This document shows, piece by piece, positions 34,753-43,548 of a stretch of DNA of 64,000 bases; position 1 is the stretch's first letter, and each line of letters starts with the position of its first letter. The stretch covers positions 20,657 to 84,656 of the forward strand of contig NZ_JAAEDM010000014.1 in the NCBI RefSeq assembly GCF_018129065.1, read 5' to 3'. The notes beneath the pieces are model-generated. The model had not been told where the DNA came from. It searched no databases and saw only the letters and a program-made list of their open reading frames with translations. The position numbers were made by a program, and so were the translations under genes. Source of the DNA: Neoroseomonas soli. GTDB taxonomy: Bacteria; Pseudomonadota; Alphaproteobacteria; Acetobacterales; Acetobacteraceae.

Positions 34753-35933
34753 GCCAGCGCCTCCGCGATGCGCGCCGCGAGCCGTCGCGCCACTTCTTCC
34801 TTCGCCATGCGGGGCCAGTCCTCCACGCCATTCTCCGTCACGAGATGCACCGCGTTCTCCGACCCGCCCATCACGTCGCCGGAGACATCGTTCGCCACGA
34901 TCCAGTCGCAGCCCTTCTTGGCGCGCTTGGCGACGGCGTTCTCGACCACCTTCTCGGTTTCCGCCGCGAAGCCGACGACCAGGCCCGGGCGCTTCGGGCC
35001 GGCGGCGGAGAGTGTCGCGAGGATGTCCGGGTTCAACGCCAGCTCGAGCGGCGGGGGCACCGCGCCGGGCACCTTCTTCATCTTCTGGTCAGCGGCGCGG
35101 GCGGTGCGCCAGTCGGCGACGGCGGCGGCGCAGATGGCGGCGTCGGCCGGCAGGGCGGCCTCGCAGGCGGCGAGCATCTCGCGCGCGGATTCCACGCGCG
35201 CGACCGTCACGAGGGCCGGGTCGGGCTGCGCCACCGGGCCGCTGACCAGCGTCACGCGCGCGCCGAGCGCGGCGAGTGCGGCCGCGATCGCATGCCCCTG
35301 CTTCCCGGAGGAGCGGTTGGCGATGTAGCGCACCGGGTCGATCGGCTCATGCGTCGGCCCGCTGGTGACGAGCAGGTGCTTCCCGGCGAGCGGCCCCGCG
35401 GCAAGGGCGGTGCGGATCGACCCGAGCAGCCTCTCGGGTTCCATCAGGCGCCCGGGACCGCTTTCGGGCTCGGCCATCGGGCCGTCCTCGGGGCCCGCGA
35501 CCAGCACGCCGCGGGCGAGCAGCGTGGCCATGTTGGCGCGCGTGGCCGCATGCCCCCACATGGCCGGGTTCATGGCCGGCGCGACCATCACCTTCGCCCG
35601 CGTCGCCAGGAGCACGCAGGTGGCGAGGTCGTCGGTGAGCCCCTGCGCCATCTTCGCCAGCAGGTCGGCCGAGGCCGGCACGACGGCGACCAGGTCCGGC
35701 CAGCGGGCGAGGCGGATGTGCCCGATCTCGGCCTCCGCGGCCCAGAGGTCGTCATGCACGCGCTCGCCGGTGATGGCGGCGAGGGCTTCCTTCGTCACGA
35801 AGCGGGCGCCGCCGGCGGTGAGCACGGCCATGACCTGCGCGCCCTCCTTGCGGAGCAGGCGGGTGAGTTCCAGCGCCTTGTAGGCAGCGATGGAACCGGA
35901 GACGATGAGCAGGATTCGGCGGCCGGCGAGCAT
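34749..35933 (-). CDS. coaBC: Bifunctional phosphopantothenoylcysteine decarboxylase/synthetase
   Basis: This 394-residue enzyme carries out two steps of coenzyme A synthesis. The N-terminal flavin decarboxylase domain shows [17 protein letters not shown], the active-site histidine in [11 protein letters not shown] and the substrate motif [10 protein letters not shown]. The C-terminal synthetase domain shows [37 protein letters not shown] and the lysine-rich QKMKK. The length is normal. It lies directly upstream of dut and two genes away from ubiE; the usual neighbour ubiB is missing. Confidence 0.95.
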   Translation of the reverse strand: MLAGRRILLIVSGSIAAYKALELTRLLRKEGAQVMAVLTAGGARFVTKEALAAITGERVHDDLWAAEAEIGHIRLARWPDLVAVVPASADLLAKMAQGLTDDLATCVLLATRAKVMVAPAMNPAMWGHAATRANMATLLARGVLVAGPEDGPMAEPESGPGRLMEPERLLGSIRTALAAGPLAGKHLLVTSGPTHEPIDPVRYIANRSSGKQGHAIAAALAALGARVTLVSGPVAQPDPALVTVARVESAREMLAACEAALPADAAICAAAVADWRTARAADQKMKKVPGAVPPPLELALNPDILATLSAAGPKRPGLVVGFAAETEKVVENAVAKRAKKGCDWIVANDVSGDVMGGSENAVHLVTENGVEDWPRMAKEEVARRLAARIAEALA

Positions 35934-35979
35934 GGGGCGGACCCTAGCCCGGCATGGCGGGGCAGGCGAGGGGCGGGCG

Positions 35980-36372
35980 ATGACGTCGGAGGCGGAGATG
36001 GTGACGGCGCGGCCCTGGCTGCGGGCGGAAGGTGCCGCGTTGATGGCGGGCGCGGCTGGCGCCTACGCGGCCCTGGGCGGCAACTGGTGGGTTTTCGCGC
36101 TGCTGTTCCTGGCGCCGGACCTGACCATGCTGGGCTATCTCCGCGACGCCAGGCTGGGGGCGGGGCTCTACAACGCGGGGCACAGCACGATCGGTCCGCT
36201 GGCGCTCGCCGCGGCGGGCTGGGCGTGGTGGCCGGCGGCGCTGCCGATCGCGATGATCTGGCTGGCGCATATCGGCTTCGACCGCGCCCTCGGCTACGGG
36301 CTGAAATCCCCCGCGGGGTTCGGCTTCACCCATCTCGGGCGGGTCGGCCGGCGCGCCGAGGCGGCGGGCTGA
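35980..36372 (+). CDS. DUF4260 family small membrane protein
   Basis: This protein of 130 residues has three to four hydrophobic segments (ALMAGAAGAYAALGGNWWVF, LLFLAPDLTMLGYL, TIGPLALAAAGWAWWPAALP, AMIWLAHIGFDRALGYGLK). The last contains the FDRALGYGLK signature of DUF4260. The function is unknown. Two in-frame ATGs (35980 and 35998) both have Shine-Dalgarno-like sequences; the second, with GGAGG five bases upstream, may be the true start. It is divergent from coaBC and converges on the thioesterase gene. Confidence 0.8.
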   Translation: MTSEAEMVTARPWLRAEGAALMAGAAGAYAALGGNWWVFALLFLAPDLTMLGYLRDARLGAGLYNAGHSTIGPLALAAAGWAWWPAALPIAMIWLAHIGFDRALGYGLKSPAGFGFTHLGRVGRRAEAAG

Positions 36373-36403
36373 GCCGCGCGCGAAAGCAGGACTCTGACCG
36401 CGG

Positions 36404-36811
36404 TCAGCTCGGCTGGCACACCAGCGTCGCGGTCATGGTGGCGCAGAGCCTCTCGCCCTGCGGGCCGGCGCAGAAGATGTCCGCACGCGCCACGCTCAGC
36501 AGCTTGCCGGCGCGGATCACCTCCGCCCGTGCCACCGCGTCGCCATCGGCTGGGCGCAGCAGGTTCAGCTTGAACTCGGCCGTCAGGACGTTCGCGCCTT
36601 CGGGCATCAGGGTATAGGCGGCGAAGCCGCAGGCGGTGTCGGCGAGCGTGGTGAGCGCGCCCGCATGCAGGAAGCCGTTCTGCTGCGTCAGCGCCGCGCG
36701 CAGCGGCAGGTGCAGCGCGCAGCGTCCTGGCGCGACCTCGCCCAGCGAGATGCCGAGATGCGCCATCATGGGCTGGGCGGCGAAGATGCTGGCGATGCGT
36801 TCCACCGGCAT
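36404..36811 (-). CDS. PaaI-type hotdog thioesterase
   Basis: This 135-residue hotdog-fold protein has the motif QQNGFLHAGALTTLADTACG, equivalent to the HGG...D catalytic segment of PaaI thioesterases, followed by TAEFKLNLLRPADG. It hydrolyses acyl-CoA thioesters, perhaps phenylacetyl- or other aryl/alkyl-CoA. It occupies the position where ubiB is expected between ubiE and coaBC in many alphaproteobacteria. Confidence 0.85.
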   Translation of the reverse strand: MPVERIASIFAAQPMMAHLGISLGEVAPGRCALHLPLRAALTQQNGFLHAGALTTLADTACGFAAYTLMPEGANVLTAEFKLNLLRPADGDAVARAEVIRAGKLLSVARADIFCAGPQGERLCATMTATLVCQPS

Positions 36812-36821
36812 GCGGATGTCC

Positions 36822-36896
36822 CCCCGCTGTCAGTCCCCAGAAACCAAAGAAGGTTGAGGGGGGGGTGTGGGGGGAGAAGGTCCCTTCTCCCCCCAC
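36822..36896. repeat. Dispersed hairpin repeat, family A copy 3
   Basis: This copy contains the same 11-bp stem as copy 2 (GGGGGGAGAAG at 36869-36879 with 36884-36894), with the loop GTCC in place of TTCC. The preceding 45 bases nearly match 32765-32808, including CAGTCCCC and AAAGAAGGTTGAGGGG. It fills almost the whole gap between the ubiE stop (36900) and the thioesterase start (36811), both on the minus strand, and would terminate ubiE. Confidence 0.7.
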
Positions 36897-36899
36897 CGC

Positions 36900-37649
36900 T
36901 CACAGCCGCCACCCCGTATGGATCGCGACAATCCCGCCGGAGAGGTTGCGGACTTCCACCCGTTCCATCCCCGCCTTGCGCATCATCCCCGCCAGCGTCT
37001 CCTGGTCGGGGAACATGCGGATGCTCTCGGCGAGGTATTCGTAGGACTCCCGGTCCTTCGCCACCTTCTCCCCGATCGCCGGCAGCGCCTTGAAGGACCA
37101 GGCATCGTAGAGCGGCACCAGGGCCGAGATTTCCAGCCGCGAGAACTCCAGGCAGTGGAACCGCCCGCCCGGGCGCAGCACGCGCCGGGCCTCCCGCAGC
37201 ACCGCATCCTTGTCGGTGCAGTTGCGCAGGCCGAAGGCGATCGAGACCTTCTCCACGCTGCAATCGGGCAGCGGAATATGCTCGGCGTCCACGCACATGA
37301 AGGACAGGCCGGCGGCGAGGCCGCGGTCCAGCGCCCGCTTTTCCGCCACCGCCAGCATGGCAGGGTTGATGTCGGTGAGGATGGCGCGCCCCGCGCCGCG
37401 CTCCAGCGCGAGGAAGGAGATGTCCCCCGTCCCGCCCGCGAGGTCGAGCAGCGTCTCGCGCGCGGAACACCCGATCGCGTTGACGAAGATGCGCTTCCAT
37501 ACCCGATGGATGCCGAGCGACATCAGGTCGTTCATCACGTCGTAGCGCGGGGCCACGCTTTCGAAGACCTCGCGGACCATCCCGGCCTTGTCGGCGCGGG
37601 GCACGGTGCGGAAGCCGAAATCGGCGCTGTCCTGGGGGCTGTCGCTCAT
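36900..37649 (-). CDS. ubiE: Demethylmenaquinone/2-polyprenyl-benzoquinol methyltransferase
   Basis: This 249-residue SAM-dependent C-methyltransferase of ubiquinone synthesis shows [30 protein letters not shown] text ([17 protein letters not shown]), the SAM motif [13 protein letters not shown], the UbiE signature [20 protein letters not shown] and the terminal [14 protein letters not shown]. It is divergent from mutM with a 44-base gap. No ubiB follows it, unlike the common ubiE-ubiB arrangement. Confidence 0.96.
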   Translation of the reverse strand: MSDSPQDSADFGFRTVPRADKAGMVREVFESVAPRYDVMNDLMSLGIHRVWKRIFVNAIGCSARETLLDLAGGTGDISFLALERGAGRAILTDINPAMLAVAEKRALDRGLAAGLSFMCVDAEHIPLPDCSVEKVSIAFGLRNCTDKDAVLREARRVLRPGGRFHCLEFSRLEISALVPLYDAWSFKALPAIGEKVAKDRESYEYLAESIRMFPDQETLAGMMRKAGMERVEVRNLSGGIVAIHTGWRL

Positions 37650-37693
37650 CGTGGCGGCACCATAGCGTGGCGCCGGGGAATGCGGGAGGGACC

Positions 37694-38590
37694 ATGCCCG
37701 AACTGCCGGAAGTCGAGACGGTGATGCGCGGCCTCGCCGCCGTGCTGGAGGGCCACCGCATCACAGAGGTGGAAGTTCGCCGGCACGACCTGCGCTTCCC
37801 CTTCCCGAAGGACCTGGCGCGGCGGATGGAAGGGCGGCGCGTGGCGTCGTTCCGCCGGCGCGCGAAATACATGCTGATGCGGCTGGAAGGCGGGGAGAGC
37901 GTGCTGATCCACCTCGGCATGTCCGGCCGCATGGTGGCGCGCCGCGCGGGGGAGGCGCCGGCGCCGCGCATGGCCCCACAGGGCCTTGCCTCCGACGCGC
38001 GCGGCCACAACGCGCCCCCCGAGGCGCATGAGCACCTGGTCATCGCCACGGACAATGGCTGGCGCGTGGGCTTCGTGGACCCCCGCCGCTTCGGCGCAGT
38101 GGACCTGGTGCCGACGGCGCAGGAGGACGCGCACCGGCTGCTGCAGGGCCTCGGGCCGGAGCCGCTGGAGGATGCCTTCACCCCGGCCGTGCTCTCGGCG
38201 GCGCTGGAGGGCAAGCGCACGCCGATCAAGGCGGCGCTGCTCGACCAGGGCGTCGTGGCGGGGCTAGGCAACATCTATGTCTGCGAGGCGCTCTACCGGG
38301 CTGGCATCTCTCCGCGTCGCCTGGCGCAGACCTGCGTGGGCGCACGGGCCGAACGCCTGGTGCCGGCGATCAAGGCGGTGCTGGCCGAAAGCATCGGCGC
38401 CGGCGGCTCCTCCCTGCGCGACTACGTCCGCGCGGATGGGGAGGTCGGGCGCTTCCAGGAGAAGTTCGCGGTCTATGGCCGGGAGGACGAGCCCTGCCCC
38501 GACTGCCCCGGCGTGCCGCCCTGCCAGGGCATCCAGCGCATCGTGCAATCGGGGCGATCCACCTTCTTCTGCCCGAAGCGGCAACGTTGA
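37694..38590 (+). CDS. mutM: Formamidopyrimidine-DNA glycosylase
   Basis: This 298-residue base-excision enzyme removes 8-oxoguanine. The mature N-terminus must be PELPEVETV, fixing the start at 37694. The catalytic Pro2, Glu3 and lysine ([10 protein letters not shown]) are present, with LGMSGRM and the H2TH region [15 protein letters not shown]. The C-terminal zinc finger is unusual: [12 protein letters not shown] supplies three cysteines and the last motif reads [10 protein letters not shown], so the usual final cysteine (CPxCQ) is an arginine. The extra cysteine in the insert probably replaces it. Confidence 0.95.
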   Translation: MPELPEVETVMRGLAAVLEGHRITEVEVRRHDLRFPFPKDLARRMEGRRVASFRRRAKYMLMRLEGGESVLIHLGMSGRMVARRAGEAPAPRMAPQGLASDARGHNAPPEAHEHLVIATDNGWRVGFVDPRRFGAVDLVPTAQEDAHRLLQGLGPEPLEDAFTPAVLSAALEGKRTPIKAALLDQGVVAGLGNIYVCEALYRAGISPRRLAQTCVGARAERLVPAIKAVLAESIGAGGSSLRDYVRADGEVGRFQEKFAVYGREDEPCPDCPGVPPCQGIQRIVQSGRSTFFCPKRQR

Positions 38591-38648
38591 GGGGACCGGC
38601 CGCCTGGGCTACAGGCGATTCATCCACACACGGCGAGGAACGCGGCGC

Positions 38649-39425
38649 ATGGCCCATGAGATGATCCTGACGGAAACCCAGGGGAAGGTCGGCATCATCC
38701 GGCTGAACCGTCCGCAGGCCCTGAACGCGCTCTGCGACCAGCTGATGACCGAGCTCGGCGACGCGCTGCGCGCCTACGACAAGGACCCCGCCATCGCCGC
38801 CATCGTCGTGACCGGCAGCGAGAAGGCCTTCGCCGCCGGCGCCGACATCAAGGAGATGAAGGACCGCACCTACCCCGCGGTCTACCTCAACGACTTCATC
38901 GGAGAGCGCTGGGAGACGGTGCTCGAGATCCGCAAGCCGGTGATCGCGGCAGTCGCGGGCTTCGCGCTCGGCGGCGGTTGCGAGCTCGCGATGATGTGCG
39001 ACCTGATCATCGCGGCCGACACGGCGAAGTTCGGCCAGCCGGAGATCAACCTCGGCATCATTCCGGGTGCGGGCGGTTCCCAGCGCCTGACGCGCGCGGT
39101 CGGCAAGTCCAAGGCGATGGAGATGGTCCTGACCGGCCGCATGATGGATGCGACGGAAGCGGAACGGTCCAACCTGGTCTGCCGCGTGGTGCCGGCGGCG
39201 GAGCTGCTCGCCGAGGCGGTGAAGATCGGCGCGAAGATCGGCGCCCTTTCCGCCCCCTCCGTCGCCATGGCGAAGGAGGCGGTGAACGCGGCCTTCGAGG
39301 GCACGCTCACCGAGGGCGTTCGCACCGAGCGGCGCCTGTTCCTCGGCCTCTTCGCCACCGAGGACCAGAAGGAGGGCATGTCGGCCTTCGCCGAGAAGCG
39401 CAAGCCCGCTTTCCGGAACTGCTGA
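38649..39425 (+). CDS. Enoyl-CoA hydratase/isomerase family protein
   Basis: This 258-residue crotonase-fold enzyme shows the oxyanion-hole strands [11 protein letters not shown] and [15 protein letters not shown]. The two catalytic glutamates expected for a hydratase are visible, in [10 protein letters not shown] and [17 protein letters not shown]. It is a typical short-chain enoyl-CoA hydratase of beta-oxidation. GAGGAA precedes the ATG. Just upstream at 38630-38639 the sequence TCATCCACAC resembles a DnaA box with one mismatch, but it is isolated. Confidence 0.93.
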   Translation: MAHEMILTETQGKVGIIRLNRPQALNALCDQLMTELGDALRAYDKDPAIAAIVVTGSEKAFAAGADIKEMKDRTYPAVYLNDFIGERWETVLEIRKPVIAAVAGFALGGGCELAMMCDLIIAADTAKFGQPEINLGIIPGAGGSQRLTRAVGKSKAMEMVLTGRMMDATEAERSNLVCRVVPAAELLAEAVKIGAKIGALSAPSVAMAKEAVNAAFEGTLTEGVRTERRLFLGLFATEDQKEGMSAFAEKRKPAFRNC

Positions 39426-39562
39426 ACGGCCCCGTCATGGGGTTCGTCGCGCGCTTCGGCTTGACGTGCCGAGGCGCGTGGCATTAGAACCCCGCCTTCG
39501 CCGCGGTCGGCCCGCCGGCTGCGGCTCCTGCAATCACCATCTGGATTAAAACCGGAAGTCCC

Positions 39563-39838
39563 ATGGCGAACACTTCGTCCGCGCGCAAGCGCATCCGCCA
39601 GACCGAGAAGCGCGTGGCGCGCAACAAGGCGCGCAAGTCGCGCGTGCGCAGCTTCGTGCGCAAGCTGGAGGAGGCGATCGCGTCCGGTGACAAGTCCGCC
39701 GCGCAGGTCGCCTTCCGGGCCGCGCAGCCTGAGTTGCAGCGCGCGGCCACCAAGGGCACCCTGCATGCCAACACGGTGGCGCGGAAGGTGTCCCGCCTAT
39801 CCGCCCGCGTGAAGGCGCTGGCCGCGCCCGCGGGTTGA
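39563..39838 (+). CDS. rpsT: 30S ribosomal protein S20
   Basis: This 91-residue, lysine/arginine-rich helical protein starts [17 protein letters not shown] and contains [12 protein letters not shown] and [19 protein letters not shown], as in S20. It binds 16S rRNA early in 30S assembly. It is encoded just upstream of dnaA, a common order in alphaproteobacteria, and is followed by a short terminator-like hairpin. Confidence 0.97.
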   Translation: MANTSSARKRIRQTEKRVARNKARKSRVRSFVRKLEEAIASGDKSAAQVAFRAAQPELQRAATKGTLHANTVARKVSRLSARVKALAAPAG

Positions 39839-39843
39839 GCATC

Positions 39844-39860
39844 GCCGCCCTCGCGGCGGC
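39844..39860 (+). terminator. Hairpin after rpsT
   Basis: A 6-bp GC stem (39844-39849 with 39855-39860) with a 5-base loop begins six bases after the rpsT stop. It lacks a T-run, so terminator strength is uncertain. Confidence 0.4.
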
Positions 39861-39897
39861 TCGATGACTTAAACTTCTAAGAGTTGGAAGCGTGACA

Positions 39898-39923
39898 ATC
39901 GTCGCGGAACTTTCCGCGGCGAT
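39898..39923. promoter_or_regulatory. Strong hairpin in the dnaA leader region
   Basis: An 11-bp stem (39898-39908 with 39913-39923, one G-T pair, loop ACTT) lies about 190 bases upstream of dnaA. It could be a second rpsT terminator, since a T-rich stretch follows, or a leader/operator for dnaA. No convincing cluster of DnaA boxes or AT-rich unwinding region is visible in the 39839-40114 gap, so I do not call an origin here. Confidence 0.4.
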
Positions 39924-40114
39924 GTTGCGTGTTTCCTCGTGCTTTCTGGTCGTTGTGCCGGCACCGTCGTCGTTCGATTGTGTCTTGCGGCCGATGCCTG
40001 TCCGTCTACTCTTGGGTTCACTGGGGGGCATAGCCTTCGACCGCCGGCTCCGTAGAGGGTGGTGGCGAAGGTCGGGTACGGGCCGGGCAGCGCGAGGTGG
40101 CCGGGGGGGGATCC

Positions 40115-41566
40115 ATGGAGAAGCAAGCCGTTTCTGGTCCTGCGCTCTCTGCCGCTACCATGGGCGAGGCCTGGGCCCGCATCCGAGGGCGACTGCGCGA
40201 GGAAGTGGGCGAGGTCGAGTACCGCACCTGGCTCCGCCAGATGACCCTCGCCGGCATCGAGGGCGACGAGGCGGTCGTGGTGCTGCCGACGCGCTTCCTC
40301 TGCGACTGGGTCCGCAGCCATTACGGTGACCGCCTGCGCGCGCTCTGGCAGCAGGAGAACGCGGCCGTGCGCCGGGTGGAAGTGCGCGTTGGCCCGCAAC
40401 GTCCCGCCCCGGCGGAGGACGGCGAGGAAGCCGCCGCCCCGACGCGCGAGACCGCGACACGCCGCAAGGGCCTCGCCGAACCGCTGGCCGATCGCAGTTC
40501 CACTGCCGGGACGGCGCGCAGCGCGGACCCGCGCGGGGACTGGTCGGCGCCGCTCGACCCGCGCTTCACCTTCGACACCTTCGTCGTCGGCAAGCCGAAC
40601 GAGTTCGCCCATGCCTGCGCGCGCCGCGTGGCCGAACGGCCCGCCACGCCCGGCTTCAATCCGCTTTTCCTCTACGGTGGGGTCGGGCTCGGCAAGACGC
40701 ACCTCATGCACGCCATCGCCTGGGCGATCCGCGGCGGCGAGAACGGGCGCAACGTCGCCTACATGAGCGCCGAGAAGTTCATGTACCGCTTCATCGCCGC
40801 GCTGCGCAGCCAGTCCACCATGGAGTTCAAGGAGAGCCTCCGCTCCGTCGACGTGCTGATGGTCGACGACCTGCAGTTCCTGATCGGCAAGGACAACACG
40901 CAGGAGGAGTTCTTCCACACCTTCAACGCGCTGGTGGATGCCGGCAAGCAGATCGTCGTCAGCGCGGACAAGTCGCCATCGGACCTGAACGGGCTCGAGG
41001 ACCGGCTGCGCACGCGGCTCGGCTGCGGCATGGTGGCGGACATCCACGCCACCACCTACGAACTGCGCCTGTCCATCCTGCAGGCCAAGGCGGCGGCTGC
41101 CGGCGTCGACGTGCCGAACGGCGTCATCGAATTCCTCGCGCACAAGATCACGTCCAACGTGCGTGAACTGGAAGGCGCGCTGAACAGGCTGATCGCGCAT
41201 GCCAACCTGTTCGGCCGTGCGGTGACGCTGGATGGCGCGCAGGAAGTGCTGCACGACATCCTGCGCGCGCACGACCGCCGCGTGACGATCGAGGAGATCC
41301 AGCGCAAGGTCGCCGAGCACTACAATATCCGCCTGACCGACATGTCCTCCGCCCGCCGTGCGCGCGCGGTGGCGCGGCCGCGGCAGGTGGCGATGTACCT
41401 CGCGAAGCAGCTCACCTCCCGCTCACTGCCCGAGATCGGGCGGCGTTTCGGCAACCGCGACCATACCACGGTGATGCACGCCGTCTCCCGCATCGCGGAG
41501 CTGATGCAGGCGGATGCGGCCTTCGCGGAGGATGTCGAACTTCTCCGGCGCATGCTCGAGACGTAA
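40115..41566 (+). CDS. dnaA: Chromosomal replication initiator protein DnaA
   Basis: This 483-residue initiator has domain I with YRTWLRQMTLAG, a variable Glu/Arg-rich linker (about residues 90-145), and the AAA+ domain with FVVGKPNEFAHACARRVAE, Walker A LYGGVGLGKTHLMHA and Walker B VLMVDDLQFL. Domain IV carries the DNA-binding signature GNRDHTTVMHAVSRI. The start at 40115 has a run of G just upstream; a GTG at 40097 is in frame but less likely. It is followed by a 426-base gap with repeats before dnaN. Confidence 0.97.
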   Translation: MEKQAVSGPALSAATMGEAWARIRGRLREEVGEVEYRTWLRQMTLAGIEGDEAVVVLPTRFLCDWVRSHYGDRLRALWQQENAAVRRVEVRVGPQRPAPAEDGEEAAAPTRETATRRKGLAEPLADRSSTAGTARSADPRGDWSAPLDPRFTFDTFVVGKPNEFAHACARRVAERPATPGFNPLFLYGGVGLGKTHLMHAIAWAIRGGENGRNVAYMSAEKFMYRFIAALRSQSTMEFKESLRSVDVLMVDDLQFLIGKDNTQEEFFHTFNALVDAGKQIVVSADKSPSDLNGLEDRLRTRLGCGMVADIHATTYELRLSILQAKAAAAGVDVPNGVIEFLAHKITSNVRELEGALNRLIAHANLFGRAVTLDGAQEVLHDILRAHDRRVTIEEIQRKVAEHYNIRLTDMSSARRARAVARPRQVAMYLAKQLTSRSLPEIGRRFGNRDHTTVMHAVSRIAELMQADAAFAEDVELLRRMLET

Positions 41567-41603
41567 GCCTCGACGCTGCCGGACAAGCCTCGCGGCGCGC
41601 ATC

Positions 41604-41737
41604 GAGGGGGCTTTGCCCCCTCAAGCTCCCCCACCAGGGGACACGGTCCCCTGGGCCCGCGGATACCCGACTATCGGTTTCCAAAGGCCTTTCGGCCTTT
41701 GGCGGGGAGAGTTTGAGAGGGGCAGAGCCCCTCTCAA
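41604..41737. repeat. Tandem hairpins between dnaA and dnaN, family B copy 3
   Basis: Four perfect stems follow one another: 7 bp at 41604-41610/41616-41622, 9 bp at 41634-41642/41646-41654, 9 bp at 41681-41689/41694-41702 (CCAAAGGCC, loop TTTC) and 11 bp at 41713-41723/41727-41737 (TTGAGAGGGGC). The last two match the family B copy at 27393. They would separate dnaA and dnaN transcripts, which are co-transcribed in many other bacteria. The remaining 41738-41992 sequence shows no gene that I can support. Confidence 0.7.
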
Positions 41738-41992
41738 GGCGCCACTCCTGCCCTTCCCGCCCGCATCGATCCGGCGAGTTCCGCTCGCCCTTGTTTTCCG
41801 CGCCCTTCCCCCGGATTTTCCTGCCTTTCCCAGGCTGACTCCCGCTGATATGGTGCCGGCCCCTCGGCAGGTGGCTGCGCGGGCCGATTCGGCTCCGGCC
41901 GCCAGGCGGGGGCTCTGGGGGACACCTGCGGTCCCGCGCGGCCCGCGCCGGGCCGTGTGGCGGCCGCCCAAGGATCGGGGCGTCGGGCTGCG

Positions 41993-43123
41993 ATGAAGTT
42001 CACTGTGGACCGGGCGGTGCTGCTCAAGGCTCTGACCCATGTGCAGAGCGTGGTGGAGCGGCGGAACACCATCCCCATCCTCGCCAATGTCCTGATCGAC
42101 GCGAAGACCGAGGGCAGCCTCACGCTCACCGCGACCGACATGGAGATCGCGGTGGTCGAGGAAGTGGCCGGCGTGACCGTCACGCGCGGCGGGCGCACCA
42201 CCGCGCCGGCGGCGACGCTCTATGAGATCGTCCGCAAGCTGCCGGACGGCGCGCGCATCGAACTCGACCACGGCGGTGGCGACGGGCCACTGACGCTGCG
42301 CGCGGGCAAGTACAACACCAGCCTCGCCGTGCTGCCGGTGGATGACTTCCCGTCGATGACGGAAGGGCGCCTGCCGACGAAGTTCTCGATCAAGGCCGGC
42401 GTGCTGCGCGATTTGATCGACCGGACGAAGTTCGCGATCAGCACGGAGGAGACGCGCTACTACCTCAACGGCATCTACCTGCACGCCGCGGAAGCGGATG
42501 GTACGCCGGTGCTGCGCGCGGTCGCGACCGACGGCCACCGCCTGGCGCGGGTCGAGGAGCCGCTGCCCGAAGGTGCGAAGGGCATGCCAGGCGTGATCGT
42601 GCCGCGCAAGACGGTGAACGAGGTGCGCAAGCTCGCCGAGGAATCGCAGGACGAGATCGAGATCCGCCTCTCGGACACCAAGATCCGCTTCGGGCTCGGG
42701 ACCGTGTCGCTGACCTCCAAGCTGATCGACGGCACCTTCCCCGAGTACGACCGCGTGATCCCGCGCGGCAACGACAAGAAGCTGACCGTGCCGAAGAAGG
42801 ATTTCGAGGAGGCCGTTGCGCGCGTCGCAGCGATTTCGTCGGAGCGCTCGCGGCCGGTGAAGCTGTCGATCTCGCGCAACAACCTGCTGCTCTCCGCCGC
42901 CAGCCCGGACCAGGGCCAGGCGCAGGAGGAACTCGACGCTGACACCGTCAGCTACGAGAGCAGCCCGCTCGAGATCGGCTTCCAGGCGCGCTACCTAACC
43001 GACATCACGGCGCAGATCGGGGAAAAGGTGGAGTTCCTGTTCGCCGACGGCGCTGCGCCGACGATCGTGAAGGACGAGGCGAAGCCCGAGGCGCTCTACG
43101 TGCTGATGCCGATGCGGGTATAG
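41993..43123 (+). CDS. dnaN: DNA polymerase III beta sliding clamp
   Basis: This 376-residue clamp subunit has three similar domains. It begins MKFTVDRAVLLKALTHVQSV, continues with RRNTIPILANVLIDA, AVATDGHRLARVEEPLP and FPEYDRVIPRG, and ends in YVLMPMRV, the conserved C-terminus. It forms the ring that tethers DNA polymerase III. The ATG at 41993 is chosen from the conserved N-terminus. Confidence 0.97.
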   Translation: MKFTVDRAVLLKALTHVQSVVERRNTIPILANVLIDAKTEGSLTLTATDMEIAVVEEVAGVTVTRGGRTTAPAATLYEIVRKLPDGARIELDHGGGDGPLTLRAGKYNTSLAVLPVDDFPSMTEGRLPTKFSIKAGVLRDLIDRTKFAISTEETRYYLNGIYLHAAEADGTPVLRAVATDGHRLARVEEPLPEGAKGMPGVIVPRKTVNEVRKLAEESQDEIEIRLSDTKIRFGLGTVSLTSKLIDGTFPEYDRVIPRGNDKKLTVPKKDFEEAVARVAAISSERSRPVKLSISRNNLLLSAASPDQGQAQEELDADTVSYESSPLEIGFQARYLTDITAQIGEKVEFLFADGAAPTIVKDEAKPEALYVLMPMRV

Positions 43124-43129
43124 GCAAGC

Positions 43130-43498
43130 CTAGCCCCGGACGAGCATCGCCACTCCGCCCACAAGGCCGGCCGCTCCGAGAACGAGGGAAACGACGATCT
43201 CGCGCGGGGATACCGCAGGTTCGCAGCGCATGGGCTCGTTCGGGTCGTAGACGACGACAAGCGTGCCGCCGGGCACAAGTGGCGGTCCCTCCGGATCCAC
43301 CCGGAAGCTGGCTGTCACCTTGGGCCCACTTGGCAGTGCGAAATGCACCTCCAGGGTTGTTCCGAATCGGCGTTTCCTGAGAATCTGAGCTTCGGCTCGC
43401 GGCCACATGCGCGAGCGCCGGATGCTGCGGATCACCCCTTGGATCCACCAGGCCAAGAAGGCGACCCAGACGACCCCCGCCAGTTGGACGGCGGTCAT
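43130..43498 (-). CDS. DUF3592-like small membrane protein
   Basis: This protein of 122 residues has an N-terminal membrane segment (VQLAGVVWVAFLAWWIQGVI), a central beta-rich region with PRAEAQILRKRRFGTTLEVHF, and VVYDPNEPMRCEPA, followed by a C-terminal membrane segment (IVVSLVLGAAGLVGGVAMLV). This layout matches DUF3592. The function is unknown. It lies antisense between dnaN and recF, only six bases from the dnaN stop, interrupting an otherwise collinear replication block. An upstream in-frame ATG at 43534 is possible. Confidence 0.72.
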   Translation of the reverse strand: MTAVQLAGVVWVAFLAWWIQGVIRSIRRSRMWPRAEAQILRKRRFGTTLEVHFALPSGPKVTASFRVDPEGPPLVPGGTLVVVYDPNEPMRCEPAVSPREIVVSLVLGAAGLVGGVAMLVRG

Positions 43499-43548
43499 GG
43501 GCTGTCGTTCACCGGCATCCTGTAGCCTGACCATTTCCGCCGCCTCAG

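Noticed and set aside
38625..38645. DnaA-box-like TCATCCACA upstream of the enoyl-CoA hydratase
   Set aside because: Single site with one mismatch to TTATCCACA and no companions nearby.
39839..40114. Possible origin of replication upstream of dnaA
   Set aside because: The neighbouring genes are origin-associated, but I see no cluster of DnaA boxes and no AT-rich unwinding stretch, and alphaproteobacterial origins are often elsewhere.
41514..41996. 160-codon plus-strand frame between dnaA and dnaN
   Set aside because: It is built from dnaA shadow plus family B repeats, shares the repeat-derived text GFQRPFGLW with 30.9-31.0 kb, and has no conserved domain.
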